A stretch of 64,000 bases of DNA. Origin: Olsenella_L kribbiana (lineage in GTDB: Bacteria > Actinomycetota > Coriobacteriia > Coriobacteriales > Atopobiaceae). Below are positions 15,954 through 23,775 of the stretch, piece by piece. A program made the position numbers and the translations under genes. The stretch spans positions 1-64,000 of the forward strand of contig NZ_JAZGJP010000002.1 of assembly GCF_036408795.1 (NCBI RefSeq), in the 5' to 3' direction. The notes beneath the pieces are model-generated. The model had not been told where the DNA came from, ran no database searches, and saw only the letters and a program-made list of their open reading frames with translations. Within the stretch, counting starts at the first letter, position 1. Each line of letters begins with the position of its first letter.

Positions 15954-17137
15954 GCCACCTTTCCCGTACGCGGATCGAGGCCACGCCTTCTTGCCTCTTC
16001 CTCGACGGCGTTTCCGATCCTGGCTGCCGCCTCTTCAATGTCCTCTTCTGTCACAGGAGCCCCGAGCGTGATCCTCAAGCTTCCATCTGCCACAGCAGGT
16101 GCAGCTCCTATCGCTTCGAGCACATGGCTCTCCCGCATCCGGCTTGCCGCACAGGCAGAGCCTGTGCCGACAGAGACCCCTCTGTCCTCGAGCAGGATCA
16201 CGAGCCTCCTTGCTTCGAGGCCCGGGAAGGAGATGTGCAGAAGGCCGGGAAGGCGGAGCTTTGCCTTCTTCGGACCCTCGACCTCGGCCCAGGGAAAGCG
16301 CTCCAAAAGCTCTTTCTGGAGCCTGTCCCGAAGCTTCTGCTCCCGCTTTGCCTCCTGGGCCCGGTGTGCCGTGGCCTCTTCGAGCGCACAGGCAAAGCCG
16401 ACAGCTCCTGCCACATTCTCTGTGCCGGAACGGACGCCGCCCTCCTGGCCACCACCTTGGAGCAGCGGCTTTATTGCGATGCCGTCCTCGGCCCAGAGAA
16501 GGCCGACCTGCTTTGGCCCGTAGATCTTCGCGGCAGAGAGCGTGAGCATGTCCACATGGAGCGATGCCACATTGATAGCAAGGGCATTGACAGCCTGCGA
16601 GGCATCCGTATGGAGCCAGAGCGGCATCTTTCCCCCTGCCGCAAGCCTTGACTGCCGCCTCTCTGCGACAAGCTTCGCAATGTCACGGATGGGCTGGATC
16701 GTCCCGATCTCGCCGTTTGCAAGAGAGATGGAGATAAGCCCCACCTCAGGGGTGAGCAGCTTCTCGAGCGTCTCCATGTCCACCCGCCCATCCCGATGCA
16801 CCGGAATCAGCGCATGGTCTTTCGCCTCTGCTGCCGCAAGGACGCTCTCATGCTCTGTTGCAAGCACCAGCACCCTGCCTTCGGCAGAGTTGATGGCAAG
16901 GTTGTTCGCCTCGGTCGCGCCGGCACAGATGATGAGGTTGTCAGGCTTGGCGCCAATCTCATGGGCAAGCCGGGACCGGGCCTCTTCGTAGTCTGCCTTC
17001 GCCTTCCTTGCAAGCCGATACGGGGCAGAAGGGTTGTAGAACATATCGGACATATAGGGAAGCATCGCCCGAAGCACGGAAGGCGCTACCGGCGTTGCCG
17101 CTGCATAGTCGAGATATATCTCTTTCGTTGCATCCAT
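15950..17137 (-). CDS. Cysteine desulfurase (NifS/IscS family)
   Basis: This 395-aa PLP enzyme releases sulfur from cysteine. Visible features: N-terminal IYLDYAAATPVAPSVL, PLP-contacting HTDASQAVN, the Schiff-base lysine in SAAKIYGPKQVG, the GTENVAGAVG motif, and the active-site cysteine in VGTGSACAA. It overlaps mnmA, so tRNA thiolation is its likely main duty, although Fe-S or NAD biosynthesis is possible because a flavoprotein gene is divergent. The start at 17137 gives the usual N-terminus, but the ribosome site is weak. Confidence 0.93.
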   Translation of the reverse strand: MDATKEIYLDYAAATPVAPSVLRAMLPYMSDMFYNPSAPYRLARKAKADYEEARSRLAHEIGAKPDNLIICAGATEANNLAINSAEGRVLVLATEHESVLAAAEAKDHALIPVHRDGRVDMETLEKLLTPEVGLISISLANGEIGTIQPIRDIAKLVAERRQSRLAAGGKMPLWLHTDASQAVNALAINVASLHVDMLTLSAAKIYGPKQVGLLWAEDGIAIKPLLQGGGQEGGVRSGTENVAGAVGFACALEEATAHRAQEAKREQKLRDRLQKELLERFPWAEVEGPKKAKLRLPGLLHISFPGLEARRLVILLEDRGVSVGTGSACAASRMRESHVLEAIGAAPAVADGSLRITLGAPVTEEDIEEAAARIGNAVEEEARRRGLDPRTGKVA

Positions 17138-17276
17138 AGAGGGACATCCGCTCGAAGAATCGTGACCGCAGAGGGCAGTGATGCCTGGCTCTGCGGAGTG
17201 TGCCAAGATACAAGGCAGCACAAAGGTGTGCTGCATGCGCACCCCATACTACCAAATGCGCAGGAAGGCGGCCTCT

Positions 17277-18800
17277 ATGCCAGAGCTCCTCCATCTCGAT
17301 GCAACCGATGTCCTCGTCGTAGGGACAGGCCTTGCAGGCATCTCAGCAGCGGTCTCTGCCGCAGAGGCAGGAGCGAAGATCACGCTTGCATCTGCCGGTC
17401 CTGTCTTCTCCGGCTCCTCCTTCTCCTCTGCCACCTGGGGCCTCGGCATGGTCGCACCTGAGTCGGCAGCAGACGAGGAAGACCTTGTCCAGACCATTCT
17501 CGCGGTAGGTTCAGGTGCGGCAGACCCCGCACTCGTCAGAAGCTTTGTCTCGGGCATCTATCCTGCCATGCAATGGCTCGAAGACCACGGCGTTGCGCTC
17601 AGAGCGCCCGATCACCCAGAGGAGCGCGAGTACATCCCCTGCTTCGACCACAAGGCACGCCTCTGGCGAGGGCTAGGCCGGGCCGAGTTCAGAGATGCCA
17701 TGGCAGCATGTCTCCAAGACCTGGACGTCCATCTCATCGAGCATGCATCTCTTGCACGCTTGAGGAAGGCAGACGATGGCAGCATCCAGGGTGCCATCTT
17801 CTTCGACGAGACATCCTCTTCCTTCATCGACGTTCCCGCTTCATCCACAATCCTTGCCACCGGAGGCACGGCAGGCCTCTTCGGCAGGCATATAGGTGCT
17901 GACGAGGACACAGGCATTTCCCATGCCCTTGCAAAGGATGCCGGCGCTCATCTCGTGAACCTCGAGTTCATCCAGCTCATGCCGGCAATCCTCACCGAGA
18001 TGGGCCCTGTCATCTTCAACGAGAAGACGTTCCGCTATCTTGCGTTCGAAGACGGAGCAGCTTCCTCGATATCCAGAAATCTCTTCGAGCTCAGGAGCAC
18101 CCATGGACCTGCAACAACACGGTTGGGAGATGCTGCAATCGATCTTGCGATAGCGGAGGCAGGCGAAAAAGGTGCCCCTGCACGCTATGAGAATCTGCCT
18201 GACCCCCTGCCCGAGCTCGACCGCACCTACTTCTCCTGGCTCGAAAAGCGCCTTGGCCATCCTCTCGACCAGAGCTTCCGCATCGCGCTCTTCGCCCATG
18301 CAAGCAATGGCGGAATCAGGATCGACCGCAACGGCTGGACCGGCGTCCCCGGACTCTTTGCCGCAGGAGAGGCGACAGGCGGCATGCATGGTGCAGACCG
18401 GCTCGGCGGCCTTTCAAGCGCAAACTGCATCGTATTCGGTATCAGGACCGGAGAAGCGGCTGCAAAGACAGCAGAAGGCGTCTCAGCACCTCTTGAAGGC
18501 ATGGCTGGACTTCCCAGCACATGCTCTCCTCTCGCCGCCAAAGCCCTTCCGGCAATACGCCTTGCCCTCGACAGCGCCTGTCTCGCTCCCCGATGCGAGC
18601 ATGACCTCGTGGCGGCCCAGAGCTCCCTTCACCTGATCGATGAGGCGATTGCGCGCACCGCACTTCCCACGCAGGATGCCAGAGCCATCTTCCAGACGCT
18701 CGAAGCCAAAGCCGCTCTTGCCACGGCACAGGAGATGATCGAGGCCATGAGGAGAAGAAGGAAGAGCGCCGGCAGCCATATCAGATCGGATGCCGACTGA
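17277..18800 (+). CDS. FAD-dependent oxidoreductase, L-aspartate oxidase/fumarate reductase type
   Basis: The 507-aa flavoprotein has an N-terminal dinucleotide motif (VLVVGTGLAGISAAVSAAEAG), FAD-contacting segments (TILATGGTAGLF) and the C-terminal family signature FAAGEATGGMHGADRLGGLSSANCIVFG. This layout matches NadB and SdhA/FrdA flavoproteins. Length and the adjacent divergent cysteine desulfurase gene (nadB and nifS-like genes are often neighbours) favour L-aspartate oxidase. No nadA or nadC is nearby and the RLGG(L)SSAN segment deviates from classical NadB, so the substrate is uncertain. GGAAGG precedes the chosen ATG at 17277. Confidence 0.8.
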   Translation: MPELLHLDATDVLVVGTGLAGISAAVSAAEAGAKITLASAGPVFSGSSFSSATWGLGMVAPESAADEEDLVQTILAVGSGAADPALVRSFVSGIYPAMQWLEDHGVALRAPDHPEEREYIPCFDHKARLWRGLGRAEFRDAMAACLQDLDVHLIEHASLARLRKADDGSIQGAIFFDETSSSFIDVPASSTILATGGTAGLFGRHIGADEDTGISHALAKDAGAHLVNLEFIQLMPAILTEMGPVIFNEKTFRYLAFEDGAASSISRNLFELRSTHGPATTRLGDAAIDLAIAEAGEKGAPARYENLPDPLPELDRTYFSWLEKRLGHPLDQSFRIALFAHASNGGIRIDRNGWTGVPGLFAAGEATGGMHGADRLGGLSSANCIVFGIRTGEAAAKTAEGVSAPLEGMAGLPSTCSPLAAKALPAIRLALDSACLAPRCEHDLVAAQSSLHLIDEAIARTALPTQDARAIFQTLEAKAALATAQEMIEAMRRRRKSAGSHIRSDAD

Positions 18801-18862
18801 GGATAGGAGCATTTCGTTTCGCCCCGCACAGCAGGCCTAAAAAATCTTGCCGAAAAAAGTTC

Positions 18863-18891
18863 TTGCACGCACGGCCGCTTTCACATATAGT
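18863..18891 (+). promoter_or_regulatory. Sigma70-type promoter of tRNA-Gly/tRNA-Cys, copy 1
   Basis: TTGCAC and TATAGT are separated by 17 bp, 11 bp upstream of the tRNA-Gly 5' end. Confidence 0.75.
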
Positions 18892-18902
18892 ATTTCCCGC
18901 AC

Positions 18903-18978
18903 GCGGGCTTAGCGCAGTTGGTAGCGCGCCACCTTGCCAAGGTGGAGGCCGCGGGTTCGAATCCCGTAGCCCGCTCCA
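18903..18978 (+). tRNA. tRNA-Gly (GCC), copy 1
   Basis: Acceptor GCGGGCT pairs with AGCCCGC, the anticodon stem CCACC/GGTGG encloses TTGCCAA (anticodon GCC), the T-loop is GGTTCGAATCC, and the CCA end is encoded. Confidence 0.96.
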
Positions 18979-19029
18979 TTGATCATCCGGCCGTCCTGCG
19001 AATCCTCGTATGTCGGCCTTTTTCATAAC

Positions 19030-19103
19030 GGCGAGATGGCCAAGTGGTAAGGCGCGGGCCTGCAAAGCCCTTACCCCCGGTTCGAATCCGGGTCTCGCCT
19101 CCA
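19030..19103 (+). tRNA. tRNA-Cys (GCA), copy 1
   Basis: Acceptor GGCGAGA pairs with TCTCGCC, the anticodon loop CTGCAAA gives GCA, and the CCA end is encoded. It lies 51 nt downstream of tRNA-Gly on the same transcript. Confidence 0.96.
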
Positions 19104-19112
19104 GAAAAGTTC

Positions 19113-19140
19113 GGGGACCGCATCTGCGGTCCCCTTTTTT
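19113..19140 (+). terminator. Rho-independent terminator after tRNA-Cys, copy 1
   Basis: Stem GGGGACCGC (19113-19121) / GCGGTCCCC (19126-19134) followed by six T. Confidence 0.9.
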
Positions 19141-19268
19141 GCAGCTCTTCTGATGAATTGGTGTTCCTTCGTTATCATTCCTCCCGCTCAGCCCCTCTCT
19201 CAAGGTTTCTGTCGGCTGCTTGTGCCACAATGCTCGAGTTGGCTCAAGAATATGAAGGAGGTATGCGC

Positions 19269-19676
19269 ATGCCGCACAAGATCGGCCAGGCCCGCATCGC
19301 CGTCCTCAGAGAGGCAGAAGAGGATTCAGGCGTCGTGGCAAGAAACCTTGCCGGCACGACCGGTGTCCTCGAAGTCTGGGAGTCTGACCACAAGTTCCCC
19401 GGAAGGCAGGGCGCTGTCTTCTACTATCCCCTCACCTTCGATCATGAAGGCAACGGCTCCACGGCACGATTCTTCCGCACCGCCTACAACTACCGCTTGA
19501 CCGATGACGGCAAGACCGCCATCTTCGACAAGGGCGGCAGGAGCGGCACGAATCGCTTTGTCTTTGATATCCAGGGCGGCTTCAAGAACGAGGAAGCAGA
19601 AGCCGAAAGCGCGCATGCTGCCGCGCATCCCGGCGAGACGTCTTCCTTCGATGTAGAAGGATCCAGGGACCGCTAG
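19269..19676 (+). CDS. Hypothetical protein between the duplicated tRNA blocks
   Basis: The 135-aa predicted soluble protein has several beta-rich stretches (GAVFYYPLTFDHEGNG, then FRTAYNYRLTDDGKT) and an acidic C-terminus. I do not recognise the family. Two in-frame ATGs lie close together; the one at 19269 is chosen because AAGGAGG (19255-19261) is 7 nt away, whereas the ATG at 19263 is only 1 nt from it. A strong terminator follows at 19689. Confidence 0.7.
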   Translation: MPHKIGQARIAVLREAEEDSGVVARNLAGTTGVLEVWESDHKFPGRQGAVFYYPLTFDHEGNGSTARFFRTAYNYRLTDDGKTAIFDKGGRSGTNRFVFDIQGGFKNEEAEAESAHAAAHPGETSSFDVEGSRDR

Positions 19677-19688
19677 CACGTGCATCTG

Positions 19689-19728
19689 CTCCGGCGAGAA
19701 GAAAGAGCTTCTCGCCGGAGCTTTCTTT
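19689..19728. terminator. Strong terminator hairpin between convergent small genes
   Basis: A 12-bp perfect stem (CTCCGGCGAGAA 19689-19700 / TTCTCGCCGGAG 19709-19720) is followed by CTTTCTTT on the plus strand. The convergent gene's stop is at 19729. Confidence 0.8.
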
Positions 19729-19947
19729 CTAGCGCCTTCTTCTCTTCGGCTTCATGAGGTCAAGGAGGGAAAAGGTCGTGCGCCGATAGATGGCGCCTCT
19801 GACAGCACGCTTCGGATCGTGCACGAACCCCATGCCGCGCTTCCCGTAGAAGGGGTCTAGTGCCCGCTTCATGCGGCGCTTGTACTTTCCCGTCGTCCTC
19901 GCGGCAAGCGACTTCTTCCATGAGGGACGCCTCATGCCAAACTTCAT
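19729..19947 (-). CDS. Small highly basic conserved protein
   Basis: The 72-aa protein is about one third Arg/Lys, with the pattern SLAARTTGKYKRRMK, then YGKRGMGFVHDPKRA, then YRRTTFSLLDL, ending KRRRR. Proteins with the same S-L-x-A-R-T-T-G and Y-G-K-(K/R)-G-M-G spacing occur widely in Gram-positive bacteria and phages as unnamed small proteins, as far as I recall. The charge suggests nucleic-acid contact, but the function is unknown. It sits between the two tRNA blocks on the minus strand. Confidence 0.7.
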   Translation of the reverse strand: MKFGMRRPSWKKSLAARTTGKYKRRMKRALDPFYGKRGMGFVHDPKRAVRGAIYRRTTFSLLDLMKPKRRRR

Positions 19948-20081
19948 GGGAAACCATCTCCTCGAGCCTTCAGCTCCCTGCCCCCCTCTTCAGCTTCCGT
20001 TATACGCCTGTCCGGCGACACATCCCGGAGTTTCTTGAGCCCCCCGTATCCACGCTTTCCCCACACATTGGAGATTTCTTC

Positions 20082-20110
20082 TTGCGCTTCCGGCGATATT
20101 CGCGTATATT
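20082..20110 (+). promoter_or_regulatory. Sigma70-type promoter of tRNA-Gly/tRNA-Cys, copy 2
   Basis: TTGCGC and TATATT are separated by 17 bp, 12 bp upstream of the tRNA-Gly 5' end. It differs from the copy 1 promoter because it lies outside the repeat. Confidence 0.75.
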
Positions 20111-20122
20111 CTTAACCCGCAC

Positions 20123-20198
20123 GCGGGCTTAGCGCAGTTGGTAGCGCGCCACCTTGCCAAGGTGGAGGCCGCGGGTTCGAATCCCGTAGCCCGCTCCA
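20123..20198 (+). tRNA. tRNA-Gly (GCC), copy 2
   Basis: Identical to the tRNA at 18903-18978, anticodon GCC, CCA encoded. Confidence 0.96.
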
Positions 20199-20249
20199 TT
20201 GATCATCCGGCCGTCCTGCGAATCCTCGTATGTCGGCCTTTTTCATAAC

Positions 20250-20323
20250 GGCGAGATGGCCAAGTGGTAAGGCGCGGGCCTGCAAAGCCCTTACCCCCGG
20301 TTCGAATCCGGGTCTCGCCTCCA
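20250..20323 (+). tRNA. tRNA-Cys (GCA), copy 2
   Basis: Identical to the tRNA at 19030-19103, anticodon GCA, CCA encoded. Confidence 0.96.
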
Positions 20324-20332
20324 GAAGAGTTC

Positions 20333-20360
20333 GGGGACCGCTTCTGCGGTCCCCTTTTTT
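20333..20360 (+). terminator. Rho-independent terminator after tRNA-Cys, copy 2
   Basis: Same stem as copy 1 with loop TTCT, followed by six T. It faces the convergent STAS-HATPase gene ending at 20401. Confidence 0.9.
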
Positions 20361-20400
20361 CATGCCGAGATTGCTCATATGTCTGAATCTTGTACCGGAG

Positions 20401-21159
20401 CTACTGCTGTGCGCTCTCCGGTGCCTGATCGAGCATCTTCACGAGCCTCACCTGCGTGCCCTTGCCCGACGACTTGAGAGAGATCGTGACCTCATCTGCG
20501 AGAAGCCGCATGAGCTTGATGCCACGTCCGCGCTCGAGCGTGGAGCCAGATGTCGTCTTCGGCTCCTCCCCCGCCTTCAGCTGGTAGCCCTTGCCGGTAT
20601 CGGTGATATCGAGCGTCACTCGGTCGGGATAGCAGCTCACGGTCACGAGCGTATAGCGCGAATCGGTGTGGTCGAACGCATTGCCGAGCGCCTCGCCGCA
20701 TGCAAGCGTCATATCGAACGCCTCATCGGCCGTAAGCATCGTATTCTCGAGAAGATGCTCGACCCGCTGCCTTGTCTCATGCATGTGGTCCGCATCGGAG
20801 CAGAGGACCCGTCGCCAGAGCGGCTCGACACGTGGGTCGAGCTCAGGCACCTGCCGCGTCGTGTCAGCCGGAATCACGGGCGCGAAATCGACGACACGCA
20901 CGCGTCTCAGCGACCGGTAGGCAGGCTTCGAGACGTTGATGAGGGAAAGGAGGCCTCCGGCGGCACGCATCTTCCGGATCTCGAGCAGTATCGTTGCCAT
21001 GCCCGCAGAATCGATATAGGTCGCCTTTCCCATGTTCAGGATGATGCGCTTGCATCCCCCGTCGATGAGGGCGTCGAGGTCATGCCGAAGACGCGGTGCT
21101 GTCAGCACGGTCAGATCGGATTCCACAGGCAGAACGACTATGTCAGAGGTATGCTCCAT
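20401..21159 (-). CDS. Fused STAS (anti-anti-sigma) and HATPase (anti-sigma kinase) protein
   Basis: The 252-aa protein joins two usually separate partner-switching components. Residues about 1-110 form a STAS domain with the phospho-acceptor segment TYIDSAGMATIL (candidate Ser51). Residues about 115-245 form an RsbW/SpoIIAB-like GHKL kinase with N-box GEALGNAFDH (Asn160), G1 box DTGKGYQ and G2 box GRGIKLM. Normally the kinase phosphorylates a separate STAS partner and sequesters a sigma factor. The PP2C phosphatase gene directly upstream would reverse the phosphorylation. No sigma factor gene is adjacent. Start 21159 (AAAAGG upstream) is preferred over a GTG at 21180. Confidence 0.85.
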   Translation of the reverse strand: MEHTSDIVVLPVESDLTVLTAPRLRHDLDALIDGGCKRIILNMGKATYIDSAGMATILLEIRKMRAAGGLLSLINVSKPAYRSLRRVRVVDFAPVIPADTTRQVPELDPRVEPLWRRVLCSDADHMHETRQRVEHLLENTMLTADEAFDMTLACGEALGNAFDHTDSRYTLVTVSCYPDRVTLDITDTGKGYQLKAGEEPKTTSGSTLERGRGIKLMRLLADEVTISLKSSGKGTQVRLVKMLDQAPESAQQ

Positions 21160-21168
21160 GCCTTTTCT

Positions 21169-21186
21169 ATTCCCGAACACGGGAAT
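21169..21186. promoter_or_regulatory. Perfect inverted repeat between phosphatase and kinase genes
   Basis: ATTCCCG (21169-21175) and CGGGAAT (21180-21186) are separated by 4 nt, in the 57-bp gap between the two genes. It may be an RNA hairpin that sets relative expression or an operator. No U-tract follows. Confidence 0.45.
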
Positions 21187-21216
21187 TCATACACGGAGGG
21201 TGGCAGATTGCGCTGG

Positions 21217-23481
21217 CTATTCTGCAGATGGCGCAGCTTCAGGCTCATCCTGCGTCCTGAGCCCGTCGTAGCGCACGGCGACCATTGCGACATCGTCGTC
21301 GAGGTTTCTGGCCGTGAAGGCATCAAGGGTCGCCAGAAGCCGGTCCAGAATCCCATCGAAGCCCTTGGGAATCTGCTGCATGATCGCATCCTTGAGCCCG
21401 TCCTCGCCGAAGAAGGCTCCCACAGGGTTCCTGGCCTCGGTCGTGCCATCCGTATAGAGCAGAAGGAAGTCACCAGGATCTGCTGTGGTCTCTCCGTCGA
21501 TATAGGTCATGTCCTCGAAGGCGCCGACGACACCCGACTGCACATCGAGCGTCTCAAGCTCGCCTCTCTTTGCGCGGTAGAGGATTGCAGGCGGATGCCC
21601 TGCGCTGCAGTAGGAGATCTTGCCGCTCTCGATATCGATGAGCCCTATGAAGAGCGTCGCGAACGTCTCGATGCGTGAGAAGCCGAGGAGGAAGTCATTC
21701 AGGCTCCTCACCATGCGAGCTGGTGCGAGCCCTTCCCAGGCGTAGGCGCCGAGGGCCGTCTTCACAGCGGCTGAGACCGAGGCTGCCTCGACGCCCTTGC
21801 CCGAGACATCGCCCATGATGACAGCAGCGCGGCGCTGGGGCAGACGGATGAGGTCGTAGAAGTCGCCGCCGACGAAGGCATCGGCCGTGGCAGACGAATA
21901 GATGCCAGAGGCCGTGAGGCCTTCTACCTCCTGAAGCTCGTTTCTCATGCCGAGCTGCAGGGCCTGCGAGATCCTCTTGTCCTGCATGCGGCGGGCTGTG
22001 CCTGCCATGAGCTCGCAGAAGTCGTCTGTGCACTTGTGGATGAACGAGAGCTCGTCGGTATCGAGCGGCTCTGCATCCTGCGGGCGCAGCACCATGAAGG
22101 CGACCTTCTGGTCCATGACCTTGCCGGCATCGACGAAGGCACCGATCGAGCACTCGCCGAGGCTGAAAAGCCAGTCGGAGAGCCGAGAGCCCGCATCGAT
22201 CCGTGCAAGCGCAACCTCGTTTCCGAGCTTCGAGCCGACGATATCCTCTACCTCCATCGGAAGGGCGCGCATGCCATTGTTCGGCAGATACGCGACCGCT
22301 GTCGGGCCATAGTCGTTCTCCTCGACCCGGCAGAAGATGCAGCCGATGCCTTCTGCCATCTGGCTGAAGAAGGAAAGCCCGTCTTCAGGCGAGGGCTCCC
22401 CCGCTGCATAGAGCTTCTCCCTAAGGTCTGAATGGAGAGCTTCGAGGCGTGCCGCATGCTCGGTGCGCATCTGCGTGAAGGCACCCATGAGCTGGACAGA
22501 GAGGTAGCTTGCGACTGCGTCGAGGAGGCGTCCGTCCTCCTTCGTCGTCGGATGGAGCCTCTCCCAGCCGACCTCGATGACGGCGATGACATGGCCACCG
22601 AACCAGACCGGCACGGCGATGAAGCTGGCAAACGGCGGCACGAGCTTTGCCGGCAGCTTGTGCGTCTCGTGCGTCTCCTCATCTATGACCTCACGGCGGG
22701 ACGTGCGTCCGGCCCTGAGATCGGATGTCGTCGGTGCCAGGACACGGAGGCGCAGCGCATGTTCTGAGCGCAGGAGCACCCGGGACATGCCGTTTCTGTA
22801 GGAGAGGAAGGGAGGCAGCGCCGAGTCTGCAAGCGAAGCGGTATGGCCCCTCAGATGGAAGCCATCCGGCTCTGCGAGATAGACGAGCGTACCCGTCGCT
22901 TCCATCGTCTCTGCGATCTCTTCGAGCGTCCTTGAGAAGAGCTGGCTCATATCGTCGTTGTCGAGGGTGTCCAGAACGATTCTGAGCGTCCCTGAGAGCC
23001 TTCTGTTAGCACGGGTAAGGTCTTTTACCATCCGCTCCTGTTCGCGGCTCTGAGCGACGCTCTCGTCCGCGTCATGGGCACAGAGCACGTAGGTATCGGA
23101 TGCTGCAGACGTCTTTTCGCACCTGACGCGGAGCTCGAGCGGCATATCGCCCTCGCGCGGCAGGCTCACAAGCACCGAGGAGCCGTCGGAAGGAAATGGC
23201 AGCTGCCAGAAGATGCTGTTCTCTCCGGCCTTGGCAAGCGCGGAGATGGCGGGGCGCTCGGTTGCGCCATAGGGCTTCGGGAAGAGCTCCTGGATCTGGT
23301 GTCCGAAGAGCATCGTCTCCTTCGCCCCGAAGAGCTGGCGTGCCTGCTCGTTTGCCATGATGATCCGGCCCATGCCATCGAAGGCGATGACCGCATCGGT
23401 CGTAAGCTCCAGGACAGAGCCCAAGGTCTGCGGAATCGTGGCTGCCCCCAGCCCGTCCAAGGAAACCTTCTTCTCTGCCAT
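21217..23481 (-). CDS. PAS-GAF-PP2C (SpoIIE-type) serine phosphatase
   Basis: The 754-aa cytosolic signalling protein starts with a PAS domain (about 20-130, AVIAFDGMGRIIMANEQA), then a coiled linker and one or two GAF-like domains (about 185-520). The C-terminal phosphatase (about 540-740) has metal-binding motifs GGDFYDLI, GDVSGKGVEAA, LLLYTDGTTEARN and NLDDDVAMVAV. It should dephosphorylate the STAS domain of a partner in response to a ligand or redox signal; the next gene encodes such a partner. GAGGAG precedes the start. No membrane segments are visible. Confidence 0.92.
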   Translation of the reverse strand: MAEKKVSLDGLGAATIPQTLGSVLELTTDAVIAFDGMGRIIMANEQARQLFGAKETMLFGHQIQELFPKPYGATERPAISALAKAGENSIFWQLPFPSDGSSVLVSLPREGDMPLELRVRCEKTSAASDTYVLCAHDADESVAQSREQERMVKDLTRANRRLSGTLRIVLDTLDNDDMSQLFSRTLEEIAETMEATGTLVYLAEPDGFHLRGHTASLADSALPPFLSYRNGMSRVLLRSEHALRLRVLAPTTSDLRAGRTSRREVIDEETHETHKLPAKLVPPFASFIAVPVWFGGHVIAVIEVGWERLHPTTKEDGRLLDAVASYLSVQLMGAFTQMRTEHAARLEALHSDLREKLYAAGEPSPEDGLSFFSQMAEGIGCIFCRVEENDYGPTAVAYLPNNGMRALPMEVEDIVGSKLGNEVALARIDAGSRLSDWLFSLGECSIGAFVDAGKVMDQKVAFMVLRPQDAEPLDTDELSFIHKCTDDFCELMAGTARRMQDKRISQALQLGMRNELQEVEGLTASGIYSSATADAFVGGDFYDLIRLPQRRAAVIMGDVSGKGVEAASVSAAVKTALGAYAWEGLAPARMVRSLNDFLLGFSRIETFATLFIGLIDIESGKISYCSAGHPPAILYRAKRGELETLDVQSGVVGAFEDMTYIDGETTADPGDFLLLYTDGTTEARNPVGAFFGEDGLKDAIMQQIPKGFDGILDRLLATLDAFTARNLDDDVAMVAVRYDGLRTQDEPEAAPSAE

Positions 23482-23559
23482 GGCGCTCCTCTCTTCTGCC
23501 TTCCCCCACTATACCCGAGAGGCCACGATGCACACGCAGCTTGTGGTTCCTGCCTTATG

Positions 23560-23590
23560 AAAAAAGGGAGCCCCGAAGGGCTCCCTCTGC
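23560..23590 (-). terminator. Rho-independent terminator of tRNA-Leu
   Basis: Stem GGGAGCCC (23566-23573) / GGGCTCCC (23578-23585) followed on the minus strand by six T. Confidence 0.9.
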
Positions 23591-23596
23591 AAGTTC

Positions 23597-23687
23597 TGGT
23601 GTCGGAGGCGGGACTTGAACCCGCACAACCTTTTAGTCAGTTACTAGCACCTCAAGCTAGCGCGTCTGCCAATTCCGCCACTCCGAC
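23597..23687 (-). tRNA. tRNA-Leu (GAG)
   Basis: A 91-nt class II tRNA with acceptor GTCGGAG/CTCCGAC, anticodon stem CTAGC/GCTAG enclosing TTGAGGT (anticodon GAG), a variable arm, T-loop GTTCAAGTC and encoded CCA. Confidence 0.95.
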
Positions 23688-23706
23688 ATGGGTTAGTGCG
23701 GTAGCT

Positions 23707-23736
23707 ATATTAGCACGCACTCATTCCCAACTGCAA
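23707..23736 (-). promoter_or_regulatory. Promoter of tRNA-Leu
   Basis: On the minus strand, TTGCAG and TAATAT are separated by 18 bp, about 20 bp before the tRNA. Confidence 0.5.
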
Positions 23737-23775
23737 GGACAATTTTAAAATTTGTTCCTGCAGCAGAAGATGCCG

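Larger units (their letters stand above)
18896..19140 (+). repeat. 245-bp direct repeat carrying tRNA-Gly and tRNA-Cys, copy 1
   Basis: This segment matches 20116-20360 at all but two positions, including tRNA genes, spacer and terminator. The promoters lie just outside the repeat and differ in sequence. Confidence 0.95.
20116..20360 (+). repeat. 245-bp direct repeat carrying tRNA-Gly and tRNA-Cys, copy 2
   Basis: Second copy of 18896-19140 with two substitutions, one after the tRNA-Cys and one in the terminator loop. Confidence 0.95.

Noticed and set aside
14772..16523. 583-codon plus-strand frame opposite mnmA and the cysteine desulfurase gene
   Set aside because: Both minus-strand genes have all catalytic motifs; the opposing frame has none.
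23737..23755. AT-rich near-palindrome (AATTTTAAAATT core) near the end of the first binding-protein gene
   Set aside because: Low-complexity symmetry with no accompanying GC stem or clear promoter; not enough to call a site.
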